Source: Amorphus orientalis (GTDB taxonomy: Bacteria; Pseudomonadota; Alphaproteobacteria; Rhizobiales; Amorphaceae). Taken from it: a stretch of DNA of 64,000 nt. The stretch covers positions 524,001 to 588,000 of the forward strand of contig NZ_JAUSUL010000001.1 in the NCBI RefSeq assembly GCF_030814015.1. Direction: 5' to 3'. Made by a program: the position numbers and the translations under genes. Under the pieces are notes generated by a model, which was given only the letters and a program-made list of their open reading frames with translations, was not told the origin of the DNA and made no database searches. Of this stretch, positions 25,173 to 32,810 are shown piece by piece. Every line of letters begins with the position of its first letter. Positions within the stretch are counted from its first letter, which is position 1.

Positions 25173-26759
25173 ATGATCACGCGTCGATCGGTGATCGGTG
25201 GACTGTCAGGGGCAATTGCGTCCAGCGCCCTGATCGGATCCGCCCGTGCCCAGGACACGGCGGCGGAGCCTTCAGCCGATCCCAATTCAAACGCGTTTTC
25301 CTTCGACGCACTGACCGAGCGGATGAAGGCGCGCGCCGCGGAAGCCTACACGCCGCCGTCGTCAAGCGTTCCCGATCACATCCGGCAGCTCGACTACGAA
25401 GCCTACAAGCAGGTGGCGTTTCGTCCGGACCGGGCTATCTGGGAAGGAACGGACCTGCCGTTCCGGCTCCAGGCGTTCCATACGGGCTGGCTGTTCAACG
25501 AACCGGTGCGGCTGTTCGAGGTGGTCGACGGCGAGGCGCGCGAACTGACGTTCTCGACGGAGGATTTCGAGTACCGGCCGCCGCTCGACGCCGAGACGTT
25601 CCGGAACACCGAACTGCCGGGCGTGGCGGGCTTCCGGGTGCATTTTCCGCTCAACCGCGCCGACGTGTTCGACGAGGTGATCGCGTTCCAGGGGGCGAGC
25701 TATTTCCGCGCCGTGGGCTATGGCAACGTCTACGGTATCAGCGCCCGCGGGCTTGCCATCGACACCGCCTCCTCGCGGGAGGAGGAGTTTCCGCGCTTTA
25801 CCGAATTCTACATCGAGCGGCCGACCCCGCAGTCCCGCCAGATCCGCATCTATGCGGCCCTCGACAGCGAGAGCGTGACCGGTGCCTACGCCTTCACCGT
25901 CACGCCCGGCCGCGACACGATCACCGACGTGACGGCGCGCCTGTTCTTCCGCAACGACGTGCAGCGGCTCGGCGTGGCACCGATGACGTCCATGTTCCTT
26001 TATGGCGAGAACAACCGGGCCACGTTCGACGACTACCGGGCCCGGGTGCACGACAGCGAGGGGCTGCGGATCGTCCGCAACAATGGCGACGAGATCTGGC
26101 GCCATCTGAACAATCCGCGCGTCCTGGCGAACTCCTTCTTCGGCGAGGAGAATCCGGTCTCCTTTGCGCTGAACCAGCGTCACAGGGCGTTCGCCGACTA
26201 CGAGGATGCGGAAGCGCGCTACGACAAGCGGCCGTCGCTGCGGGTCGAACCCCGGCACGGCTTCGAGAAAGGCCACGTGCAGCTCGTTGAAATTCCCGCC
26301 GACGCCGATCACATGGACAACATCGTGGCGTTCTGGACGCCGGCCGACCCGATCCAGGCCGGCGCATCGCCCGAATATGCCTACCGGATGGTCTGGGGAG
26401 ACGCGGGTTCGGAAGAGAGCACGCTGGCGCTGGCCGTCTCGACGCGAACCGGCATCGGCGGCACGTCCGGCAGCCGGGACGACAGCATCCGGAAGTTCGT
26501 GGTGGATTTTTCCGGCGGCATGCTCCGCGGATTGCGGCCCGACGCGCCCGTCACCCCGGCCACCTATGTGGGCGGCGGCGAGGTGGTGACGTCGTCGCTC
26601 GCCCGCGTCGAGGACGGTCTCTGGCGTTTTGCCATCGATATTCGTCCGGAAGGGGAACGACCTGTCGAGATGGCCGTTCGTTTGACTGTTGCAGACCGCC
26701 CACTGACCGAAACCTGGCTCTATCAATGGAGGCGTGGTGATGAGAACCGACGCGACTGA
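25173..26759 (+). CDS. Second OpgG-family glucan biosynthesis protein (OpgI-like, Tat-exported)
   Basis: A 528-residue paralogue of the upstream protein with its own Tat signal (MITRRSVIGGLSGAIASSA, cleavage near ARA-QDT). Shared landmarks: NAFSFDALTERMKARA, ARGLAIDTASSREEEFPRF, RLGVAPMTSMFLYGENN and EIWRHLNNPRVL. GGAGG lies 4 bases before the ATG at 25173 and only 1 before the ATG at 25170, so 25173 is preferred. By gene order (opgG-paralogue-opgH) it resembles opgI of Rhodobacter sphaeroides. Its last 20 bases overlap a small ORF. Confidence 0.87.
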   Translation: MITRRSVIGGLSGAIASSALIGSARAQDTAAEPSADPNSNAFSFDALTERMKARAAEAYTPPSSSVPDHIRQLDYEAYKQVAFRPDRAIWEGTDLPFRLQAFHTGWLFNEPVRLFEVVDGEARELTFSTEDFEYRPPLDAETFRNTELPGVAGFRVHFPLNRADVFDEVIAFQGASYFRAVGYGNVYGISARGLAIDTASSREEEFPRFTEFYIERPTPQSRQIRIYAALDSESVTGAYAFTVTPGRDTITDVTARLFFRNDVQRLGVAPMTSMFLYGENNRATFDDYRARVHDSEGLRIVRNNGDEIWRHLNNPRVLANSFFGEENPVSFALNQRHRAFADYEDAEARYDKRPSLRVEPRHGFEKGHVQLVEIPADADHMDNIVAFWTPADPIQAGASPEYAYRMVWGDAGSEESTLALAVSTRTGIGGTSGSRDDSIRKFVVDFSGGMLRGLRPDAPVTPATYVGGGEVVTSSLARVEDGLWRFAIDIRPEGERPVEMAVRLTVADRPLTETWLYQWRRGDENRRD

Positions 26760-26931
26760 TCTGAAACCGGCCGAGCACTCCCACCGGGGTGCTGCGAGCA
26801 TCGACGCGTTCGCGCCCGCTCACGCGCCGATGTCCATGCCGCAGCAGGTGCTGGAGGCGTCCTGGTTCGGGCGCAGCGTGGTGACCGCAATGACGCCGGC
26901 GATGCCGCAGGCCGTCCTGGCCCGGCGCTGA
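26740..26931 (+). CDS. Small ORF in frame with opgH, possible detached OpgH N terminus
   Basis: 63 codons with a strong ribosome site (GGAGG, 7 bases before ATG 26740). Its frame is the same as opgH, separated by TGA at 26929 and a second TGA at 26953, directly before the opgH ATG. The product is hydrophilic and Ala/Pro-rich, with PMSMPQQVLEASWFG, reminiscent of the cytoplasmic MP-x-Q segment at the start of longer OpgH proteins (a comparison from memory). It may be a separate leader polypeptide, a relic, or a non-functional frame used for coupling. Confidence 0.5.
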   Translation: MRTDATDLKPAEHSHRGAASIDAFAPAHAPMSMPQQVLEASWFGRSVVTAMTPAMPQAVLARR

Positions 26932-26955
26932 CCTGCGCCTACGGAAATCCTGTGA

Positions 26956-28755
26956 ATGGTCTATTACTACCGCCTCCTCACGCTCGCGGCGAGCCTGCTC
27001 CTGACCTTCCTCGCGGCTTCGCTGTTCTTCGACTATGTCGCCTCCGATGATCTGGAAGTGCTCGATCTGATCCGGGTCGCGCTTCTGGCGGTGACGTCGT
27101 TCGGCATCGCGTGGGGGGCGTCGCTCGCCTTCAGCGGTCTGTTTGCGGGAGCCCCGAAAGCCCCGACGCTGCCGGGTCTGCCGACCAAGCGCACGGCGGT
27201 TCTGGTGCCGATCTACAACGAGGACCCGTTCGCGACGTTTTCCCGGATCTCCGCCATGGACGAGAGCCTGGTGACGACGGGGGCGGAGGACGTGTTCGAT
27301 TTCGTCGTCCTGTCGGACACGCGCAACGACGACATCGCCGCGGAAGAGGAAGCCTACTTCCTGCGCCTGGTGGAGGAGCGGCGCGGCAAAGGGCGCATGT
27401 TCTATCGCCGCCGGCCGGTCAATCACGGGCGCAAGGCGGGCAACATCGCCGACTTCGTGCGCCGATCGGGCGCAGCTTACGATTTTCTTCTGGTCCTCGA
27501 TGCCGACAGTCTCGTGGAAGGCGAGACGATGGTCGAGCTGGCGCGCCGCATGGAGGCAGCGCCCGACGTCGGACTGATCCAGACCCTGCCGAAGGTCATC
27601 AACGCCAAATCGCTGTTCGGCCGGTCCATGCAGTTCGCCTCGTGGTTCTTCGCGCCGGCCTTTTCGCGCGGTCTCGCGGCGGTGCAGGGCGGAACCGGCG
27701 CGTTCTGGGGCCACAACGCCATCATCCGCACCGAGGCGTTCGCCGCCTGCTGCGGGCTTCCGCGCCTGTCGGGCAAGCCGCCGTTCGGCGGCGACATTCT
27801 GAGCCACGACTACGTGGAAGCCGTGCTTCTGTCGCGCGGCGGCTGGAAGCTGCGCCTCGACACCGATCTGGAGGGCTCCTACGAGGAGGCGCCCGACGAC
27901 CTGATGGCGTTCGCCAAGCGCGACCGGCGCTGGTGCCAGGGCAACCTGCAGCACATCCGGCTTCTGATCGCGCCGGGCCTGCCGCTCTGGAGCCGCTACT
28001 TCCTGCTTCAGGGCATCATGGCCTATCTGGCTTCGCCGCTCTGGCTCGCCTTCCTGGTGACCAGCATCATGGCGCCCTTCTTCGCCACCGGCCCGGTCTA
28101 CTTTCCCGAGCAGGGAATGCTGTTTCCCCGGTTCCCCCATGTCGACACGTCCAAGGCGCTGATGCTGCTGGCCACGGTCGCGGCCCTTCTGATCCTGCCG
28201 CGGCTGCTGATCCTGGCGCGCGCGTCCGGCCAGGCCTCCGACCGGGGGTTTTCCGGGACGGCTTCGGTCGCCTGGTCGACGATCGTGGAGGTGCTGTGGT
28301 CCAGCGTCATGGCGCCGATCATGCTCCTCTTCCAGAGCCGGGCGGTGCTTCAGATCGTGACGGGCGCCGACGGCGGCTGGCCGGTCTCCGCCCGCGACGA
28401 AGGGGTCTCGCTGGGCGAGGCCTGGAGCGGAAGCTGGTGGATGTCGGCGATCGGCATCCTGACCCTCACGGTCGCCGGCGTGGCGACCCCGGAGCTTCTG
28501 CCGTGGCTGCTGCCGGTCGGGGTCCCGATGGTGCTGGCGCCGCTGGTGATCTATGCGAGCGCCACGCCCCGAAGTGGACTGTCCGCCGCCCGAGTGGGCC
28601 TGTTCGCCACCCCTGCCGAGCTGACGGTGCCACGGGTGGTCGACCGTCATCGCTCGGTGATCTCGCGCTGGGGCGGCCGTCCGCCGGAAGATGCCGAGAT
28701 CCCGGACGCGGAGACCACCGCCATTCCGACGTCAGAGGTCGAACCGGGCCGATAG
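26956..28755 (+). CDS. opgH: Membrane glucosyltransferase OpgH (periplasmic glucan backbone synthesis)
   Basis: A 599-residue inner-membrane family 2 glycosyltransferase, shorter than the roughly 850-residue E. coli protein. Two N-terminal membrane helices (LLTLAASLLLTFLAASLFF and LLAVTSFGIAWGASLAF) precede the catalytic domain: LVPIYNEDP, VVLSDTRND, the DxD-type DADSLVEG, GHNAIIR and the acceptor/processivity motif KRDRRWCQGNLQ. At least four further C-terminal helices follow. OpgH uses UDP-glucose to make the linear glucan and extrude it. The ATG follows a stop codon and has only a weak upstream GGAA. The gene's end overlaps the convergent EEP gene by 24 bases. Confidence 0.9.
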   Translation: MVYYYRLLTLAASLLLTFLAASLFFDYVASDDLEVLDLIRVALLAVTSFGIAWGASLAFSGLFAGAPKAPTLPGLPTKRTAVLVPIYNEDPFATFSRISAMDESLVTTGAEDVFDFVVLSDTRNDDIAAEEEAYFLRLVEERRGKGRMFYRRRPVNHGRKAGNIADFVRRSGAAYDFLLVLDADSLVEGETMVELARRMEAAPDVGLIQTLPKVINAKSLFGRSMQFASWFFAPAFSRGLAAVQGGTGAFWGHNAIIRTEAFAACCGLPRLSGKPPFGGDILSHDYVEAVLLSRGGWKLRLDTDLEGSYEEAPDDLMAFAKRDRRWCQGNLQHIRLLIAPGLPLWSRYFLLQGIMAYLASPLWLAFLVTSIMAPFFATGPVYFPEQGMLFPRFPHVDTSKALMLLATVAALLILPRLLILARASGQASDRGFSGTASVAWSTIVEVLWSSVMAPIMLLFQSRAVLQIVTGADGGWPVSARDEGVSLGEAWSGSWWMSAIGILTLTVAGVATPELLPWLLPVGVPMVLAPLVIYASATPRSGLSAARVGLFATPAELTVPRVVDRHRSVISRWGGRPPEDAEIPDAETTAIPTSEVEPGR

Positions 28756-29682
28756 GGGCGCGTGCAGCGAGCCCCGGAACGCGGCCGGTACGGACGCGTC
28801 GTCGAGCACGGCCTCGTTGTCGATCCGCACGTCGATCAGGCGCGCGGCAAGCGCTTCGCTCGTCAGGATATGATCCGGCAGGTGCCGGCGGCCCAGATGC
28901 GAGGCGCTGAAGCGCTGGTCGGGATCGATCCGGTCGGCAACGGGCTTAAGGGCCCGGGCCGCGAGGGCGTCGGTCTCCGTATCCTCCGGCAGGGCCATGA
29001 GCATGCGCAGCGGCGTTTCGGTCGTCTCGGCGTTGAGATCGCCGGCGACCGCGACCAGCGCGTCCGGATCGGCGTCCAGTATCGCGTCGACCGCGAGCCG
29101 GAGTTCCAGTGCCTGACCCATTCGCTTGAGAGCGGCGAGGGAGAGCCCGGCAGCCCATCCGCCGGCCGTCCGCCAGGTGTGCGCCGACAGCTTCTCGCCT
29201 TCGATCGGGGCGGCGAGCGGCGCGCGCAGATGGGCGTTGAAGACATGGAGGGGCCGGCCGGAGGGCAGTGCGATCCGCGCCTTCAGGACCGGCCGGTCGA
29301 ACCGCACCTCGGCGGGCCCGGCCTGCATCGGCAGCTCCAGCCTCCACGGTGGGACGCGATCGTGCATCAGGGTCGCCGACTGGTCGATCGGGTGACGGGA
29401 GAGGATGACCAGATTGTGCCGGTCGGCGAGCCCGTCGCCGGGTCCGGCCGCGGCATGGTGGAAATCGGCAAGGGGCGTGCCGGCGACAAGGGCGTCCAGG
29501 TCCGACAGGTCCCGGCTCTCCGCTCCCGGCTCGCGCTGAGCGTTCACCTCCTGCAGGCAGTAAATGTCGGCGTCCAGCGACGTCAGGCGCGCCCTCAGGA
29601 CCGGGATGCGCTCCAGGGTGGCGTCGCGGCCCGGCCGGTCGCCGCCGAAGGATTCCATGTTGAAAGTGGCGATGCGGATCAT
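28732..29682 (-). CDS. Endonuclease/exonuclease/phosphatase (EEP) family protein
   Basis: A 316-residue protein with the four-layer EEP fold signatures: MIRIATFNMESFGG, IYCLQEVNAQ with the metal-binding Glu, VFNAHLRAP, AVAGDLNAE and a terminal DH-type motif (HLPDHILTS). No signal peptide is evident. It could be a nuclease or a phosphodiesterase. It ends inside opgH (convergent, 24-base overlap) and starts 20 bases after the acyl-CoA synthetase stop on the same strand. Confidence 0.87.
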   Translation of the reverse strand: MIRIATFNMESFGGDRPGRDATLERIPVLRARLTSLDADIYCLQEVNAQREPGAESRDLSDLDALVAGTPLADFHHAAAGPGDGLADRHNLVILSRHPIDQSATLMHDRVPPWRLELPMQAGPAEVRFDRPVLKARIALPSGRPLHVFNAHLRAPLAAPIEGEKLSAHTWRTAGGWAAGLSLAALKRMGQALELRLAVDAILDADPDALVAVAGDLNAETTETPLRMLMALPEDTETDALAARALKPVADRIDPDQRFSASHLGRRHLPDHILTSEALAARLIDVRIDNEAVLDDASVPAAFRGSLHAPLSARFDL

Positions 29683-29702
29683 CGGGTCCGTGCGCGCCGC
29701 GC

Positions 29703-31364
29703 TCAGCCGTCGCCGCCGCCGTCATCGGTGCCGGGAGACCGGACCCGATCGCGGAAGGCGCGGCGGATGACCTTGCCCGTGGTGGTCAGGGGCATCTCGT
29801 CGACGAATTCGATCTCGCGGGGATATTCGTGCGCCGACAGCCGCTCGCGCACGAAGGTCTGGATGTCGGTGACGAGCGTCTCGTCGGCGGTCATGCCCGG
29901 TCGGAGCTGGACGAAGGCCTTCACGATCTCCGTGCGGACCGGGTCCGGCTTGCCGACCACGGCGGCAAGCGACACGGCGGGATGGCCGATCAGGCAGTCC
30001 TCGATCTCGCCCGGTCCGATCCGGTAGCCCGATGAGGTGATCACGTCGTCGTCGCGGCCGACGAAGCGGACATAGCCGTCTTTGTCCATCACGCCCTGGT
30101 CGCCGGTGAGCAGCCAGTCGCCGCGGAACTTGTCGCGGGTTGCCTCGGGACTGCCCCAGTAGGAGAGGAACATCACCGGATCCGGCGCCTGAACCGCGAT
30201 GGTCCCCTGGCTGCCTGGGGGAAGTTCGGTCCCGTCGTCGTCGACGATGGCGACCCGGTGGCCGGGAACGGCCCGTCCGATCGCGCCGGCCCGATTGATC
30301 CCGAGTGCTGCGCAGGACGACAGAACGAGATTGCATTCGGTCTGGCCGTAGAACTCGTTGATGGTGAGCCCGAGGGCCTCGTGACCCCAGTCGAAGGTGC
30401 TCTGGCCGAGGGCCTCGCCGCCGGACCCGACGGACCTGAGATTGAGCGCCTCCGGCGGCCTGGAGCCGGCCTTCAGCATGCGCAGGGCCGTCGGCGGAAT
30501 GAAGGCGTTGCGGATCTCCGCATCCACCATCAGCCGCCACGCCTCGTCGGGATCGAACCGGTCGAACCGCCGCGCGATCACGGGAACGCCGAGCTTCAGG
30601 GCGGGCAGCAGCACGTTGAGCAGGCCACCGGCCCACGCCCAGTCGGCCGGCGTCCACAGACGGTCGCCGGGCCGGGGCAGGAAATCGTGGTGCATCTGCA
30701 CGCCCGGGATGTGGCCGAGCAGGACGCGGTGGCCGTGCAGGGCGCCCTTCGGCGGACCGGTGGTGCCGGAGGTGTAGATCATCATGGCCGGATCGTCGGC
30801 CGAGGTCCCGGCGGTCGCGAACCGGTCCGAGGCCTGATCCACGAGTGCGGCAAAGTCGATGGCGTTGCCCGGCCCGGCACCGTCGGTGGAGATCACCAGC
30901 GCCAGATCCGGCAGTCCCTCCCGAATGGTCTCGACCTTCGCCGCCCCGAAGCCGTCGGTGACGATTGCCCGGACGCCGGCGTTCGCCAGCCGGAAGGAGA
31001 TAGCCTCCGGCCCGAAGACGTTGGCCAGCGGCAGCGCGATCGCACCGAGCTTGTAAATGGCGATGTGGCTGACGGCGACCTCAAGGCCCTGAGGCAGAAA
31101 CACCGCCACCCGGTCGCCCGCTCCCACGCCGCTGGCGGCGAGACCGTTCGCCAGCCGGTTCGAAAGCCGCATCAGGGTGAGATAGGACACCTTGCGCTGC
31201 GACCCGTCGGCGCCGACCTCGATCAGGGCGGTCCGGTCGGGCTCGGAGGCCGCCCACTGGTCGCAGACGTCCTCCGCGATGTTGTAGGCCTCAGGCACCT
31301 GCCACCGGAAGCGGGCTACCAGCGTGTCATAGTCCGGCGCGTTCGGGAGAAGGGTCACGGGCAC
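29703..31364 (-). CDS. Acyl-CoA synthetase (AMP-binding family)
   Basis: A 553-residue adenylate-forming enzyme with the P-loop MIYTSGTTGPPKGALHGHR, the A5 motif EFYGQTECN, WLLTGDQGVMDKDGYV with the ribose-binding Asp, the hinge RDDDVITSSGYRIGP, and the catalytic lysine in TTGKVIRRAF. It would activate a short- or medium-chain carboxylate to its CoA thioester. I prefer the GTG at 31364 (PVTLLPNAPDYDTL) because family members begin at about this point; the frame is open to 31430 and no clear ribosome site decides. Confidence 0.88.
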   Translation of the reverse strand: MPVTLLPNAPDYDTLVARFRWQVPEAYNIAEDVCDQWAASEPDRTALIEVGADGSQRKVSYLTLMRLSNRLANGLAASGVGAGDRVAVFLPQGLEVAVSHIAIYKLGAIALPLANVFGPEAISFRLANAGVRAIVTDGFGAAKVETIREGLPDLALVISTDGAGPGNAIDFAALVDQASDRFATAGTSADDPAMMIYTSGTTGPPKGALHGHRVLLGHIPGVQMHHDFLPRPGDRLWTPADWAWAGGLLNVLLPALKLGVPVIARRFDRFDPDEAWRLMVDAEIRNAFIPPTALRMLKAGSRPPEALNLRSVGSGGEALGQSTFDWGHEALGLTINEFYGQTECNLVLSSCAALGINRAGAIGRAVPGHRVAIVDDDGTELPPGSQGTIAVQAPDPVMFLSYWGSPEATRDKFRGDWLLTGDQGVMDKDGYVRFVGRDDDVITSSGYRIGPGEIEDCLIGHPAVSLAAVVGKPDPVRTEIVKAFVQLRPGMTADETLVTDIQTFVRERLSAHEYPREIEFVDEMPLTTTGKVIRRAFRDRVRSPGTDDGGGDG

Positions 31365-31495
31365 GCTCTTCTTGTTGTCGTTCGCCCGCGATCCGGCTCT
31401 CAGGACTCTGCCCCCGGAGGCATCGGACACAAGGCGGATGGCACGGCATCCACTATGGAAAGTCCGTCCTCCGCGTGCAATCGGCGATCTCGAGC

Positions 31496-32020
31496 CTATT
31501 GCTGCGCGGCCGGCGGGCCGGCGAAGATCGCCGCCCAGAAGACCTTGTACTTGCTGGCCGGCGCATAGGCGGTGGCGATGCCGAACCGGGTCGCCTCGGG
31601 GTTCAGCATGTTGGCGTTGTGGGACTTGAGTTCGCGCCAGCCGGAGAAGGCTTCGGCGACCGTCCGGTAGCCGGCGCTGACACTTTCCACCGACGAGGCG
31701 GCGCTGTAGCCGGCCGCCTTCAGCCGGGCGTCGATCGCCCGCTCGCCGGCGAGGGACAGCTGGATGCTATCGCGCTCGGCCAGAAGGTCGGCCTGGTCCT
31801 GGGCGATCGCGCTGAGGGCCGGATCGAGGGTCAGCGGCGCCAGGCCGTTGTTGGTGCGGTAGCTGTTGATCAGCCCGAGCGCCGAGGCGGCGTCCACCTG
31901 GGCGGTCGACGTGCCCAGGTCGCGATAGAAGGCCGGCTTTTCGGGCGGCTGCGCGCAGGCCGCCAGAAGGGCGACGCCGGTGGCGGCGATCAGAAGACGG
32001 CAGGCGCGGCCGAAATTCAT
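31496..32020 (-). CDS. CAP-domain (SCP/PR-1-like) lipoprotein
   Basis: A 174-residue secreted protein with a lipoprotein signal (LLIAATGVALLAACAQPPE, lipobox LLAAC). The CAP domain follows: LGLINSYRTNNGLAPLTLDP, LSAIAQDQADLLAE, and the signature SGWRELKSHNANMLNPEATR. Bacterial CAP proteins lie outside the cytoplasm with mostly unknown function. It is divided from the neighbouring genes by short gaps and is probably monocistronic. Confidence 0.85.
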   Translation of the reverse strand: MNFGRACRLLIAATGVALLAACAQPPEKPAFYRDLGTSTAQVDAASALGLINSYRTNNGLAPLTLDPALSAIAQDQADLLAERDSIQLSLAGERAIDARLKAAGYSAASSVESVSAGYRTVAEAFSGWRELKSHNANMLNPEATRFGIATAYAPASKYKVFWAAIFAGPPAAQQ

Positions 32021-32171
32021 GCGAGGATCCTTCCCGAAGGCGCGAGCGAGGCGGCGCGGGCCGTCCCCGATCGGATGGACGCCAGCATTATCCGAATCGC
32101 GGGCGCGCCGGAACGGAAATCGCGCGACGTGCGCGTGCGGACCGGGCGGGTGGGCCGATCGGCGGTGCGGG

Positions 32172-32741
32172 TCAGTAGTTCGGGCAGATGAGCTGCGGGC
32201 CGGAGGTGTAGCAGCCGCTCTGTTCGGGCACCTGCTGCGTCGGCGACGGCGGGCCGATCGCGTCCGCGCCGGGCTGCTGCCAGGGGTGGGACGGGCCGAG
32301 TTCGTTCGGGTCCGGCTCAGACGAATAGGATGAGGGCAACTGATCGTAGTAGCCGGGCGGCGGTCCGGAATTCTGCATCGACCAGTTGTCGATCGCATCG
32401 AGCCCGACGGCGCCGGCGGCGACCGCCGCACCCCAGTCGGCCGCGCCGCGCTTGTCGTACATCGACCAGCCCGGACGGTCCGGCCGCCAGTTCGGCGGCG
32501 GCGGTCCGGGGGGACGGTGTCCGGGCCGGGGCGGACCATAGGCCGGACCCGGCCGGGCGCCCCAGGCGTCGCCGACCAGCAGGATGTCAGGTCCTGTCGA
32601 GGCCGATGCGCCGGTATCGGCGGGTGCGGTGGTGGGCCAGGCAAGCGCCGGGGTCGCGGCTATCGTCAGCGCGATCGCGGCACCGGCGACGGCGCGACGC
32701 GCGGCCCTATGGATCTTCGTCGATGCGCGCATGAAAACCAT
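32172..32741 (-). CDS. Secreted Pro/Gly-rich hypothetical protein
   Basis: A 189-residue protein with a signal peptide (AVAGAAIALTIAATPALA) and a mature part rich in Pro, Gly, Tyr and Trp (PAYGPPRPGHRPPGPPPP), ending in a two-Cys segment (SGCYTSGPQLICPNY). The start is either the ATG at 32741 or the one at 32732. No family is recognised. Composition suggests an envelope-associated disordered protein. It precedes nothing obviously related. Confidence 0.6.
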   Translation of the reverse strand: MVFMRASTKIHRAARRAVAGAAIALTIAATPALAWPTTAPADTGASASTGPDILLVGDAWGARPGPAYGPPRPGHRPPGPPPPNWRPDRPGWSMYDKRGAADWGAAVAAGAVGLDAIDNWSMQNSGPPPGYYDQLPSSYSSEPDPNELGPSHPWQQPGADAIGPPSPTQQVPEQSGCYTSGPQLICPNY

Positions 32742-32810
32742 CCCGGCCCGATTGTGCGGATGGCCGCATCAAAGCGTCCCTGGCTTTCTCCGGGCTTGCG
32801 CTGTCTTGAG

